A stretch of DNA of 64,000 nt from Hypomyces perniciosus. Lineage: Eukaryota; Ascomycota; Sordariomycetes; Hypocreales; Hypocreaceae. The notes beneath the pieces were generated by a model. The model was not told where the DNA came from, ran no database searches, and saw only the letters and a list, made by a program, of their open reading frames with translations. Below, one piece after another: positions 33,275 through 44,458 of this stretch. The translations under genes were made by a program, and so were the position numbers. The stretch lies in assembly GCA_008477525.1 (NCBI GenBank), contig SPDT01000002.1, positions 1,612,001 through 1,676,000 of the forward strand. Reading direction: 5' to 3'. Numbering within the stretch: the stretch's first letter is position 1; every line of letters begins with the position of its first letter.

Positions 33275-33405
33275 TAAGATACATACAATACAATTTATCA
33301 AGGCCCGGCAGATACACCGAAAGGGCAACTTTAGCTCGTGTATATGTGTGTTTCTCAAGTTTGCCATATTCCCTTGAAGCCCATGCGGTATTATCCTTCA
33401 TCTTA
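33275..33405 (-). mobile_element. LINE 3' end, minus strand
   Basis: It carries the same 3' block as the other Tad-like fragments (reverse of AAAGTTGCCCTTTCGG...GGGCCTTGATAAATTGTATTG). Only the terminal about 130 bp remain. Confidence 0.65.
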
Positions 33406-33569
33406 AATTAATTGGAATTCAGGTATCTTACCTTCGCGATGTGAATAAAGCTGACTACGTAGCTATGTTTTCCAACAATACCAGTTGTCGAAGACTTTTT
33501 GCTGAGGGGGGATGGGAGATTCTTAACAAAGTCATCTCGGAAAATAGAGGGACGCGGATCCAGAATCAT

Positions 33570-34569
33570 TCACCACCGCCGCTGAACCTTCCCTTTCCGG
33601 TACTTATCTAGCAACGTTTCCAGCTCCCAGTCCCCCCATTTCTTAACCTGCGACACACTGACCACCTCGATCAGTAGCGTCTCTCGCTCCCTGGACAGCG
33701 CACGCATAGCTTTCATCCACCTGTCCTCGTCTTTACGCAGCACGTACCTGCATTGTGGAATGCGCAGTGTCCTCAGCTTGGGAGCCCAATCTGGATGCTC
33801 CCGCAGAGCGTCGAAGGAAGCTTCCTTGATGGTGCCGGCGGCTTCGTGGCCGGTGACCTCAATGGAGGTCAGATTGAGGCAGTTGGAGAGGAAGGCGATG
33901 AGTGTGGCGTCCGTCAGCCGGCTCGCGTGCACCCCTTGCAACTTGACGACACGTAGGCTGGGGCACATATGTGCCAGTCGCACCGTGGTGTCGTCGGTCA
34001 GTTCGTTCGCGTTGTGCGCATCGTAGCTGACGTCGCTGTGCAAAAACTCGAAGTGTGTCAGGCTGCGGCAGACGCCTGACCCTAGGGAGGCAAGATGCTC
34101 GATATGTTGGCTTGGGGGTTGACTGATCAGCTAATTGCCCTGCATGGACGTTAGGTTAAACCTGGGAAGCTTACTCGGTTAGGACAAAACCGTAGCCAAA
34201 TGACAGCTTTTTCGTTCGGGCAGCCAATTTATTCTGCCACCCTTCCTCCCATTCCCTATCAGATACGAAATGGACCTCCTTTTCTCCCTTCGAGACAGAC
34301 CGAAGTGCCCCGAAAGCGTCAACGTGCTTCTTCGGGGGAGATGGGGCCAGAGCCAGAGCCGAGCTAGAGGCTGACATGGACTCAAAACGAGGGATTTCCG
34401 GAGGTGTGTTCGAATTTGCAAGAGCTCCAGCTGGACGAGCTTCTGCCGAATTGAGCGGCGATCTTAGCATAGACACATCCTTAGTGGTCACACGCGCCAA
34501 ATTCTTCATCCTAGGCTGCTGTGCCTTTCTCGTTGACGAGTTCTTCCTCGCTGTCCGAACTGGCGGCAT
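33570..34569 (-). CDS. LRR-like conserved fungal protein
   Basis: Exon 1 is 34569-34175 and exon 2 is 34122-33570. The 52-nt intron (34123-34174) has a GTAAGC donor and a CTGATCAG acceptor, giving about 315 residues in frame. The N-terminus is basic and Ser/Pro-rich (MPPVRTARKNSS...). The C-terminal half has leucine-rich repeat-like units, for example CPSLRVVKLQGVHASRLTD and CLNLTSIEVTGH. This resembles F-box/LRR-type fungal proteins without a visible F-box. LRRs usually mediate protein binding, so an adaptor role is inferred. The gene looks intact. Confidence 0.72.
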
Positions 34570-35569
34570 TGGCGTGATTGAGTTGAAAGCTGGCGGGGGG
34601 GCTGGTGGTACAAAATGCAGTTGGTTTCGTTGATGTCGGCGTTTTGAAGCGATAAACGGGACCTAAGTGTGAAATTCGCAGGATTGGAAAGGCTTGTGGA
34701 GGGAACTTGCGAGCTCAGGAGTCCGGAAATATTTACAGGGTACTACAGAGTACTCTATACTCCGTACCTGGCAAGGAACTCCAGAGTATCCACTAAGTGC
34801 CCCAAAGTGTTTGGCCAGTCCGCGCACTTGAATTTTCAAAAGGGTTTGCTGAAAAAGGAATCCGATTTAGCCTCTAATTGTAACTTAGAGACTACGCTTT
34901 GGTACCACTCGCTCTGGGATCCATACACAGTTCGAAGCCCAACATCTGCCCGGGTGTAATACAGTCGTGCTTCCCCCGCCCTATTGAGCCTATGCAGAAG
35001 GTTCTCCATAGCATTAAGTATAGGGGGTAGGTCTCTAGGTTGCCTAAAGTCTTTTCGTAACCTTAGAGTGCTTGTTTGTATATAGCCCCCGCTACATAGA
35101 GAAGACCCGGATTGCTGGCTATATCGAGCGTTGATGTATGTTCAGGTCCCAATACCTTCTCGTAGCCCCGGAGTGCTCGTTCATGCATGACCCCCGCATC
35201 GCGAAGTTGCCTTTGTCAATTACGATTACCCCGCAGGACACTTGAATCCTAGCTACCCTGCTTGTCAATAACCGTGCCACCGGAGCATCGCGCTGCTGAC
35301 GAGTAATAAAGCAGCCGTGCTTATACTTAAATAACTGCACTGATAGTCGGGGCAAGAATACATATGTCCGATGTATCTACGACTCGATTAATGGGTTGTG
35401 GGAAAACCGGAATATAGTGACAGTCCTATGGATTCCCATAAGCGAAGAAAATGAATGGCTTAGGATAGCTAAAGAATAGGCAAGGGGCGCTACTCGACAA
35501 GACGCAATTTCCCAGAATGGAACCGGTAACGCTTAACCCTGCGCGGTTGCGACAGATACAATACAATAC
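34570..35569. other. Intergenic, possible retrotransposon relic
   Basis: The 34570-34700 stretch is promoter DNA for the LRR-like gene. At 34960-35400 the minus strand has coding-like fragments (for example LPPILNAMENLLHRLNRAG) that may come from a retrotransposon polyprotein; all frames are broken. Confidence 0.35.
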
Positions 35570-36155
35570 AATATGCCAAGATTGAACACCTACCTCTCTC
35601 GCATCAATGCTGCACCGTCAGATCCATGTGATTGCGGACGTGAAAGAGAGACGGTTGATTACTTCCTCTTTAGATGCAGAAAGGGGATAACACACTGAAT
35701 AGATGCTCCAATGTACGGAAACACAAAGAGGCAACATGTCCTTTTACTTAGGAGGAAAGTTGTCCTCAGACAATAATAAATGGACACCAAACCTAGAAGC
35801 AGTGTGAGCGACAATCCGGTTCGCAATGGCCACCAGCCGACTACGATGCAAACTAACGGTGGGGGGACACTTTACAGCCGACCCAAACCACATTACCTCG
35901 TGGTACGAACAGCAGGCAACGCTTCAGTCGCCGAAGATAGGACACTGAACACTTGTAGAATCGCCTCTAAGCTTGCTTGCTAATAAAACATCACTGAACC
36001 ACGGGAACGCGTAGAATTAAGGAATACCAGACAGGATAAACAGGAGAAGGATACTGTATAGGCTGCAAGGAGATGTGGAAAACTTGAGAAGCACACATGT
36101 ATACCAGCTAAAGTTGCCCTTTCGGCTTAGCGGCCAGGCATTAATACACTGTATT
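35570..36155 (+). mobile_element. LINE 3' part (C-terminal ORF2 end plus UTR)
   Basis: The sequence encodes fragments such as LNTYLSRINAAPSD, CDCGRERETVDYFLFRC and WTPNLEAV, which match the region after the reverse transcriptase in Tad-like LINEs, including a CxC...C zinc-knuckle-like motif. Stops and frameshifts interrupt it. It ends in the shared 3' block. Confidence 0.65.
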
Positions 36156-36474
36156 AGAAGTATCTTTATGTGCCTATTGGTCCGTGCGTTTAGTCTCTCA
36201 AGAAATGTGTATCGACGTGAAACTTTTGCTGAGTCGCTGTACCTCCAGGTCGTCCCGCACATGTCATCCACCATTAATAGTCTAACCGGCTCGCCCCGCG
36301 TCCACGCCATCACAGTCTTAGGAGTTTCTGCCCAACGTCTACTGGGCGCACTACATTTGCCAAAGCTCTTCACCCTTGCTTTGCGGCATCCTACGCTCGG
36401 CATTAGTTCTCGCGTATGGCTCTGTGACCTTAAAGCCTTTACAGCGAGCCCTATAATCCAGCTTTCCCACAGGA

Positions 36475-36965
36475 ATGAGAACCGGGGAGGCACCGTTACC
36501 AACCGTCATTAACCCAATGGCCCAGCAACCGCGAGGTTTCCATCTTACGCAGGTCCACCCTAATCCTGGCACGGATATTGCAACTGATATCGACATCATT
36601 GCCATTCATGGCCTGGACACGAAGTCACCGGACACGTGGATATGGCGATCTAAGGACCGCAACAAGGCTGGTGTCAACTGGCTGGCTGATTTGCATATGC
36701 TTCCGAGCAAAGTGGGACAGGCTCGAATTTTTACGTGCGACTGGCCGGCCGACATGTTCGTACCATCAAACTTGACACAGAAGACAGAAGAGGAGTTTTC
36801 TCGGTGTTTGCTCGACGCCATCAAAAGACATAACCCCGAAAAGAAAAACCACCCAATCCTCTTTATTGCATCGTGCCTCGGGGGCGTCATCTTGATGAAG
36901 GTCCTCGCTATGGCCCAAAATGAGTATGCTTTTATTAGAAGAGCTACGCGTGGTATCGTCTTCCT
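36475..36965 (+). pseudogene. Truncated alpha/beta-hydrolase head of an NLR-type protein
   Basis: The frame starts at ATG 36475 (or 36517, MAQQPRGF). It encodes IDIIAIHGLDTKSPDTW, then NWLADLHMLPSKVGQARIF, and the nucleophile-elbow region ILFIASCLGG, followed by RRATRGIVFL. This is the N-terminal hydrolase-like domain found ahead of NACHT or NB-ARC modules in fungal NLR-type proteins. The elbow has Cys at the position of the usual Ser. Family similarity stops at about 36965, just before an LTR-like sequence at 37012, so the nucleotide-binding and repeat domains are missing. Confidence 0.65.
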
Positions 36966-37011
36966 TGTCTCTCTAATCTCCGACTCTTCCGCACTTCCTG
37001 AGGGAGGGGGT

Positions 37012-37724
37012 TGTTACTCACTCTATAGATACTAAGTAACCGGGCGTAATGGGGCCGATACAAGGATTCTTCTTACACCTAGTATATATAAGAGAAGGAG
37101 TATTAGGAAGATAAGCGCTAAAGTGTGGATCTCCCAATACACTAAGTGACAGGGAGCGGTTATACTATATACAGAGTACATCCACATATTAACAAGATCT
37201 TATAGCTAAATGAATACCTGGAATATTCTATAGGCCATTTATTGGACAAAGGAAAGCAAGTGTCTTATACGTTAAGCACCAATAGTTCATAAGCACTTTT
37301 TAGCCCTATATAAGGTTAGGCTAAGTTTTGGCTTTAATGCAGGGATAATATATATAGCTGAAGGGAAAATGAAAATAGCTCCCCCACTAATTTACAGATC
37401 GCCCGGCAGCAACGATAATTGCGTATTATTGGTGGATTAAATACTAGTCTGTATTATAGTAAAGGATACTATATAGGGATTAAACTATTAGTAAAGGATT
37501 TACTGGGGTGGAGATAGTCTAGAAGAATGTAAGACGTAAAGTAAATGATATAATAGTCTTTTACGTATATGTAAGAATCTAACTAGGAGAATGGAATCCT
37601 AGCCTACTTAATGAAATGTAAAGAGAGGATGGGGCCCCTCTACTTATAAAAACCTGATAGTAAACTCATTAACCCTTACGATTTTGCTTATTGCTCCTCC
37701 TATCTGTTAATCTCTATATTTACA
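37012..37724. mobile_element. LTR-like AT-rich remnant
   Basis: Begins TGTTACTCACTCTATAG, a common fungal copia-type LTR start, right after the truncated hydrolase gene. The interior is strongly AT-rich with many stops, as in decayed elements. The right end could not be defined, and the last part includes the promoter of the secreted protein gene. Confidence 0.4.
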
Positions 37725-38204
37725 ATGGTGTTTATTAAACCTGTGGCACTTCTGGCTTTAGCCACTATCGCATCGGCTACCCAAGTTGTATGTATCCTGC
37801 GATTGCTTTGAATTTTATTATTTACTAAAATTATCTATAGGTATTCAATGCGGGCAAATTTCGAGGCTGGGTGCAAGATAGCAGTGGCGCCAACCATTTA
37901 ATTTACGCAGGCAATTCTTACAGTGGAATTAATGATGGTTGGGGATTCTTCTGGGCAGATCAGTCAAGCCCTGGCACCTTTAAATGTGAAGGCAAACTCT
38001 ATAAATGGCCCAAGGAATATAAACGCGTCCAGTGGACCTTTAATGCTTTGAAAGGATATGCATATTTAATAGACGCAGGTAAGTGCCCAAGAACTATATA
38101 ATACCTAAGTCCGGAGTAAGTTTATTAGTCGACTAATTAATGTATCAGGCGGTAACACAATACCCCAAGACGGGAAGAGTCAGACATGCCAAATTCACGG
38201 CTAG
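37725..38204 (+). CDS. Small secreted protein, three exons
   Basis: Exons are 37725-37787, 37841-38078 and 38149-38204. The introns have GTATGT and GTAAGT donors and CTATAG and ATCAG acceptors. The joined frame gives about 118 residues. The N-terminus is a classical signal peptide (MVFIKPVALLALATIASA). The mature part is rich in aromatic residues and Gly, with two cysteines (FKCEGKLYKW and SQTCQIHG) that could form one disulfide. I recognise no family. The short secreted cysteine-containing form, three-exon structure and position in AT-rich transposon DNA fit an effector-like or antimicrobial-type protein, which is inference. An intact frame in such decayed surroundings suggests selection or recent arrival. 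Confidence 0.72.
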
Positions 38205-38253
38205 GCTATTTTATAAGGGGTATTAATTGGGACGCTCAATTCAACTACTATTG

Positions 38254-38522
38254 TGTCCTGGAACGGGCCCCGTTCCAGCTTTTGCGCCAATCAATTCTGT
38301 CCGCTCTACCCCTGCCATTTCCCCCTCGAAACGGGACCCCTTCCAAGAGTCACTCGTTTAGTATAGTTACTTAGACACTCGTTAACAATTGCATTCACCA
38401 GAACCGCCTGTTCTACAGAATCGTGACTACGTTACCCTGCTCAGTATTTATCCCTGACCTCTCTGTCAACATAAACCCACGAACCTCGGTTTATCCCTTG
38501 AGAATCAACCCGGATCGTCACA
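38254..38522 (-). mobile_element. Fragment related to the 388-bp LTR
   Basis: The reverse complement matches the first about 180 bp of the solo LTR at 49828-50215 (TGTGACGATCCGGGTTG and on) but diverges at the inner end. No target duplication is seen. Confidence 0.65.
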
Positions 38523-38709
38523 GGGAGTATGTGATTTCATATGTATCTATATGCATGCTGATTGGAGAGTTATGTCGCCTATATTATACTAGCGAGCAAT
38601 TATCTGGCTTGTGTATAACGTAGAGAGAAGAAATTCAGTAGCCTTTACTCTGTAGCCATTTTCTCTTTCTCTTTTATGAATGAAAATGCAATCTTGTCTT
38701 TTAAGAGTT

Positions 38710-39225
38710 TAATATCGCTGTATATTGCGCTGAGGCGTATTAGTAGGGGAAAATTAATATATAAATCGCATATAATTTACAGCCGACTTGGCATATAGTT
38801 AATTTTAAGGATATATACCGAGCGAGGAATATTTCGTATTTTAGGTTAGCTTTAACACTATCTATAATTCATGTAGTTTATAGAGAGCTCTATATACTTT
38901 GTAAAACCTTGAAGGTATTTCCTTCCTGCAGTAAAATCCATAATAAACTGGGGTTTTGTAACGAACCGTTATACCGTCACGCCAATAGGCAAAAGAATGG
39001 GCTAATAATCGCATTTGTAGCAATGATCATAACGGTACCAACTGTATATAAGGGAAACGTGCTCGGAACGTGACAGGTTTATAAGGCAATTTTAAAGCCA
39101 CTTTTCGACTATCTAGTAATAGCCTTGTATACATGTATGAGTATGTATTGATGGTCCGTGCTTATAAAATCACGAAGAGTGTAAAGAGGACAGCGATTTC
39201 GCTATGTACTAACTGTATATAAGAG
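38710..39225. repeat. Dispersed AT-rich repeat, copy B
   Basis: It is homologous to 39455-39845 (copy C) and in part to 26050-26232. It is interrupted by a 119-bp LTR-like insertion at 38957-39075; removing one target copy rejoins the repeat. Confidence 0.72.
38952..39080 (+). mobile_element. 119-bp solo LTR-like element, copy 2
   Basis: The element is 38957-39075 (TGTAACG...CGTGACA), with a perfect 5-bp duplication GGTTT at 38952-38956 and 39076-39080. It is the reverse complement of the 16024-16142 element, with only a few substitutions. It is nested in repeat copy B. Confidence 0.87.
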
Positions 39226-39454
39226 CCGGTAAAGTGGAATGCCTAGGCCAAAGTGAGGATAATGGTATTAATGTGGGGAAGCTGGAGCTATACTTATCCA
39301 AGCCGAGTGAATGACCTTACTATGTAAACAAGCATCCTTGGCACCTTGGTTGTTAGACGTCGACTTGCCATAAACCAATGATATAACATCCAACGAATTG
39401 TAGAATAGTAGAAAAATCATATTTACATTATCTTGGATCATTTATAAATTGCTT

Positions 39455-39845
39455 TAGGTTGCGCTAAGGCAGAAAGTAAGAAAACAATTGACATATAAAT
39501 GCGCATATAATTCACAGCCCACTTGACATATAGTTAAATTTAAGGGTATGTACGGAGTATGTACCAAGGGACGAGTATTTCGTATTTTGTATTAGCCTTT
39601 GCACTGTCTACAATTCACGTGCTATGTATGCCGATGGCTCTATATACTTCTTAGGACCTTAAAGGTACTTCCTCCCCGCGGCCTAGTTTTGTAAGTCCAT
39701 AATAGGCTAGGTTTATAAGGCAATTTTAAAGCCAGTTTCGACGGTCCAGTAATGGCCACATATATAAATGTATACCGCAGGTACTAGTGGTCCGTGCTTA
39801 GAAATCTGGAAAGTGTATTGACAGGGCGCCCATTTCGCTCTTAAC
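39455..39845. repeat. Dispersed AT-rich repeat, copy C
   Basis: Direct repeat of copy B without the nested insertion, so it serves as the empty-site reference. The two copies differ by many transitions. Confidence 0.72.
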
Positions 39846-39904
39846 TGTAAAAAGTAAAAAAAAAAAAAAGCTATCTTCTTATTGGTCAAAAAATAGGCGA
39901 GCCT

Positions 39905-39990
39905 ATACAATTTACATTTTATTTATTAACGCCCGGCGGCTCTGGCCGAAAGGGCAACTTTAGATAGTGTACATGTGTGTTTCCATAATA
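39905..39990 (-). mobile_element. LINE 3' end, minus strand
   Basis: Contains the terminal block ending in GGGCGTTAATAAATAAAATG on the LINE strand. Only about 85 bp remain. Confidence 0.6.
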
Positions 39991-40019
39991 CTCTCCATTT
40001 TCTCTTCAGGAAATCTAAT

Positions 40020-41130
40020 CCGGATGGATAGGTATCGTACGGAAAGTGGAGCACGATTAGTCGGGCCGGTTTTGCGTTCTCAGCAAGCAGCATTGCGTCT
40101 CCAGGTCCACCTGTATTAGTGGAACGGGCTTGTCGGTTTAACGGGTGGGCGTGTTAGTTTGAATACAATCCGACATGCTTTGCAGAAGGAATATAAACGC
40201 GAGTGGAAGTCAATGCAACGGATTGAGAGATTAGAAGAAACAGCAGCCCTTCGGCTACAATTCGCACAAGATTGGGAAGGCCGTGAAGAAGAATTGACAG
40301 AGGTCTTGCGTTCTGAAAACAACCCCTGAAAATATATGCTAACTGCTATCCAGGCCATCTTCTCGGGTAAGTCTTCTTTGCAAAACCAGCCCAATAACAG
40401 GCGCGGCTGGGTATTCCGGAAGCCTTATGAGAAGTTCCACAGGGCTATGGTCAACGCTACAATCCATGGGAAGTCAAAGATCTTGTCGGATAATATCGGA
40501 ATGTGGTGATGGGAATACGAGGTCGACAGCCTCACTTTCACGGCTAAATGCTACTTAAAGGAATGCTTACGCAGCCTCTCTTCGTGTATAAAGATAGCGG
40601 GGGAGGAAGCCAATTAGCAGGAGAGGGAAAAAAAAGAAAAGAAAAACATACACTTTTTGATGATATGTTCAGGCTGATTACATAACAGTATAATCCAACA
40701 GATCTCTTTAATGGTATGGGTAGGTATCTGGAAAGGGGATAGGACTAACCTAATAATCATGGAACGCGATAAGACGAGCCGGAAGAGAGTATATACTGCC
40801 AAAAGCTATCCGAAAGCTCTAGAAGAAAGTCTTCTTTCACATTACGATGGTACACGGATGTTCCAGCACGATAACGCCGGAATTCATACTGCAATAAGCA
40901 CCACAGCATAGCTTCAAATCCACGTAACCGAGTATATCGACTTTCCGCCTCATTCGCCAGACCTGGCCCAATTGAACATGCCTGGCATGCCCCGAAGGCC
41001 CATCTAAAGAATCGCTATTGGTGTGAGCTAAGTAACAGGAATAGCTTCATAAAGAATAGCAATCGATCGCCTCACAAAAATGCATCATATCATCCCAAAC
41101 ATAATTCCGCACATACTGCTGGCCATAGCC
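40020..41130 (+). pseudogene. Tc1/mariner transposase, decayed
   Basis: Fragments in several frames follow Tc1-type order: NTIRHALQKEYKREWKSM and ERLEETAALRLQFAQDW, then an IFS...SLQNQPNNRRGWVFRKP segment, IWKGDRTNLIIMERDKTS, the FQHDNAGIHTA block with its catalytic Asp, and YIDFPPHSPDLAQLN. Many stops and frameshifts and an A-rich insertion near 40620 rule out function. Ends were not resolved. Confidence 0.75.
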
Positions 41131-41226
41131 CTGTATTAGTCTAGATACAGCCCTCATGGAAGAAGGTGTATCAACATAACGCGGAGGAGCAGTCGAGTCA
41201 GTGGTGTTTGGAATGCGACCGAACCT

Positions 41227-42533
41227 CTACGAAAAACCATTCTTAACAAGGAAACGCTCAGCTATTCTCTGAGACTCCCTCCAATCAATGCTGGCAGCCC
41301 AAAACGTGGGGTGATGCCCAAAGAGCGAACGAGACACATCGTCCAATCGCCGACGACAAACATCAGAACCAAGTTCCAAAAACCTCTCCACTTCACCAAT
41401 AGGGAAAACTGAATGTCCAATCATTGTCCGAGGCGAGAGCATGACTGCTTTGTTATCGTTCCCAGACTGACTGTTGCTTCCAGGTGGAAGGGCAGTGCCG
41501 GGTTGAAGGATGGTACCAGGTTGATCAGAAAATAACTGACCCGCAGGACCAAACCCTTCGGTCGGGTTCTCGGCCTCAACTTTTTCAGGCGGGATTCGAA
41601 TGAGAAGGTCCTTCGCATATGCAGCTGCTGCCATTGCTGCATACCCCTGCCACTGCTTGTTCTTATGGGTGTCAGAGTAGTCGCATATGCCCCGGATAAT
41701 CAGGCAGGGGAAGTGGTTCATTAACCCTGCGGCTTCCATTTCGAAGCACAGGACGTCCTTTTCCACGGCAAGCTTGTCCCTAACCTGAGCATCTTTCATC
41801 AGTTGGTTCGCCGACGAAATCAAGCCGTAATGGACGGCCGGATTATCCTCGTAGTCATCCTCCCGGGGCTTTCGTTTTACGAGCCTTGACGGATCATCTC
41901 CGTAAACTTCCGCATTGGATATTTCGTCGTTAAGAAGATTGGTGACGACCGATTGATATAATCTATCACTGCTTGGGGGTGGTCGCTCGTATTTCTCCCG
42001 GAGTCTTGGGTTCTTTTCGATAATCTTCCTGATAGTGTCATCAAGTTGATGACCCTCGTTCTCGTATTGGGCCCTGATATTACTGACTGCTGCCCTTAGG
42101 AGCGTGGGAGGCTGGTTCAAGAACCCAGTAATTCGAAATGCCTGATTCTGGATCGTTTTCCCAAAATCATACTGCATCACACCACCCCGTCCATCACGAG
42201 GTGTGCTAACCACGATGTCGCCCAGCCGGATGTCGTGCCTTCGGCTTGGAGCGCCACCACCAATGCCGACCATCAGGCCAATCCTAATATTGCGAAACGT
42301 GCGCAGCATGCCGCTGGCAACATTTGCTGTAGCTGTTGTTCCATACTCTCCATCGGGCAATACAGCAATAACGACGTTATGGTTTCCAATTTTGCCTAGT
42401 GTATAGCTGTTGGTATCCCCTGGCGCGACATGCTCAGGTGGGCCGTGCTTCTCGTCGAGAAGGTTTTGTGCGGCAACAGATTCTGTGACTATGGCGCACA
42501 TCAGCCCACAGTATAGTCCTTCGGGTTTGCCAT
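41227..42533 (-). pseudogene. PNP_UDP-type protein with N-terminal frameshift
   Basis: From 42501 a 424-residue frame reads through. It has the nucleoside-phosphorylase-like landmarks of fungal PNP_UDP proteins: GKIGNHNVVIAVLPDGEYG, GLMVGIGGGAPS, DIRLGDIVVSTP, CFEMEAAGLMNHFPCLIIRG and CDYSDTHKN. The usual N-terminus is present just upstream in another frame: ATG at 42533 followed by ANPKDYTVG and then CTGATG where a Trp codon is expected. A single missing base there would shift the frame. This domain usually precedes NACHT or ankyrin/TPR modules in fungal NLRs. Here the C-terminus is a short Pro/Gly linker and an unrelated tail ending at 41227, with no NACHT. It may be translated from the internal ATG at 42501, losing about 10 residues, so it may be functional. 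Confidence 0.68.
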
Positions 42534-44133
42534 GCTTACAGAGTGACTGGAGGGGCGGAAGACCGTCAAGCTCTCGAATGGGTGTGTGGCAGCAGGCTCT
42601 GCTGACAGTATTCTGTCAATGACGTTCACAGGAGCACCTCGTTCGGATCCTGTGGAGATGAGAGCAAAGATGTTTTTCTAAAGCAATCAAGCTGCCAATA
42701 AAGAAATCTCCAGCGTAAAGAATAGAGAGGGGCAACCGGTGTGCAAAAGAAAAAGAAAAAGGGGGGGGACCGCAAAAGGTTTTTGACTACAAACAAAGCC
42801 TCAAATAGCGGGTTTTAAAAAATCATTAAAAAGCTTATAAATACCACAGCATCTTTGAGTATCTTAAATAATTTTTTTTGGAAAATTTCCTATCTTGTTT
42901 TGGTATTTCTATGACGATTGCTTATAGAGCAATTCGCGGGGAAATGTGCTTTGCAGTCTCTGTTTTTTGCACACCAGTTGAGTTGAAAAAACGAAGGACG
43001 TTTTGCTTGCAAGGGTTATCTTTTGCTACATATGAGTTGCTGCCACCGATCAAGAGCTGGGTCGTATTCTTAACGGCAGCAACATAGCATTGTGGACGCG
43101 ACTGTCAAGCACAGCATTGGGGAGAGCACAAGAAGTACTGCAAGTCGTATCTGATGACGCCGACATGGCAGACAGGCGGGATTCTCGACGGCCGAACTCC
43201 AGACTTTGTGAGCGATTCTGAAAACATGTCGGTCTTTTGAGGGCCGAAATCCCTTTAGTGCAACGTTCGGGCTCTTGATATTCTCCAGCTAAGTATAAAC
43301 GAAGACGAAACTTACGATGCTGACCTGCGGTTGCTGTTCACTGATACGCTACAAAGTGTAATTTGTGCAAATATCCTCCATGCTCAAGTCTGACTTTTCG
43401 ATACTATCCAGCATCTGGGGGTCTGCGAAATGTCGTGAAGACAGTCGCTTCAATTCCAGACTCGTTCAAATCTGTTTGCATAACATTAAACGACAAAAGA
43501 TATCGACATTGTTGCCCGAATGCAAAGAAATTAATTATTTATATTCTTAATCTTATTAAAAAATAATACGAAAGAAAAGATTATATATAATACCTATTTA
43601 GTATAATGACTATTGTTTAATATAAATTGGAGACTTGGGTTGGACGGTCACTGCGGAGGCATCACCTATTGCCTCTATTATCTACGTTTGCATATTTAGA
43701 GAATTAACGATGCACGTTTGAAAGACACATCAAGAACATCAGTTCTCGCGTTGTTGGATTGCATTTCTGGACAATGAAATGTTGAGGCTGACCAAACAGC
43801 TGACAGACAACGAGAAGGTTGAAGGTTGGGGTGCTGGGGTTAGGGTAACTACAAGTACCCGTAGTAGTCCGTACGAACATTTACACATTATATGAACACC
43901 TGCTTGCGCCAAACATATCTATCACCGGTAGTGTTTGAACTGAAAAAATGGACATGTAAATCGACCGACCAAAGAAAAATCCGCATTGCAAATACTTCCT
44001 CCTTTGAATATCTCACTATTGTGTGATTTATTTAACAATCCCTTGATTTACTCGATGTTGAAAGGCTTGGAGGTACGTACTGACCCCACCAGTCCTAGGT
44101 TGTTAGCACACCTACAGTAGCCCATCAGCGACC
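42534..44133. other. Gene-poor region
   Basis: Includes an AT-rich stretch at 43500-43640 and degenerate coding-like DNA at 42960-43200. No gene is recognised. The right end is the Hsp promoter. Confidence 0.4.
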
Positions 44134-44154
44134 GAAGATGCTGGAAGCTTCCAG
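44134..44154. promoter_or_regulatory. Heat shock element-like site
   Basis: GAAGATGCTGGAAGCTTCCAG contains the inverted GAA/TTC units (GGAAGCTTCC) that heat shock factor binds. It lies about 300 bp before the Hsp20 start. A second GAA/TTC cluster, TTCTAGAATTC, is at 44249-44259. Confidence 0.6.
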
Positions 44155-44458
44155 TATCTCTCAGTGAGTTCTTCGCGATACGAGCATCATCGTGAAATCA
44201 CCTCTTCATCACCAACATCGCGATCGCATGATTGTTATCGCACCATTATTCTAGAATTCACCAATGGCTACTTTCAAGGACATTCACGAACCTCGGAGAA
44301 CCATCTCCGAGCGCACCACTTCAAGTACAAAGAATCCAGTCGCAATCCCCTCGCCACTTATTCTCATCTCTATCAGACAACATACTTCAAACACAACACA
44401 CAAGCAACAAGCAATCTGCAGAACATCTCTTCATCAACGACCTCGACGCACTTGCACA

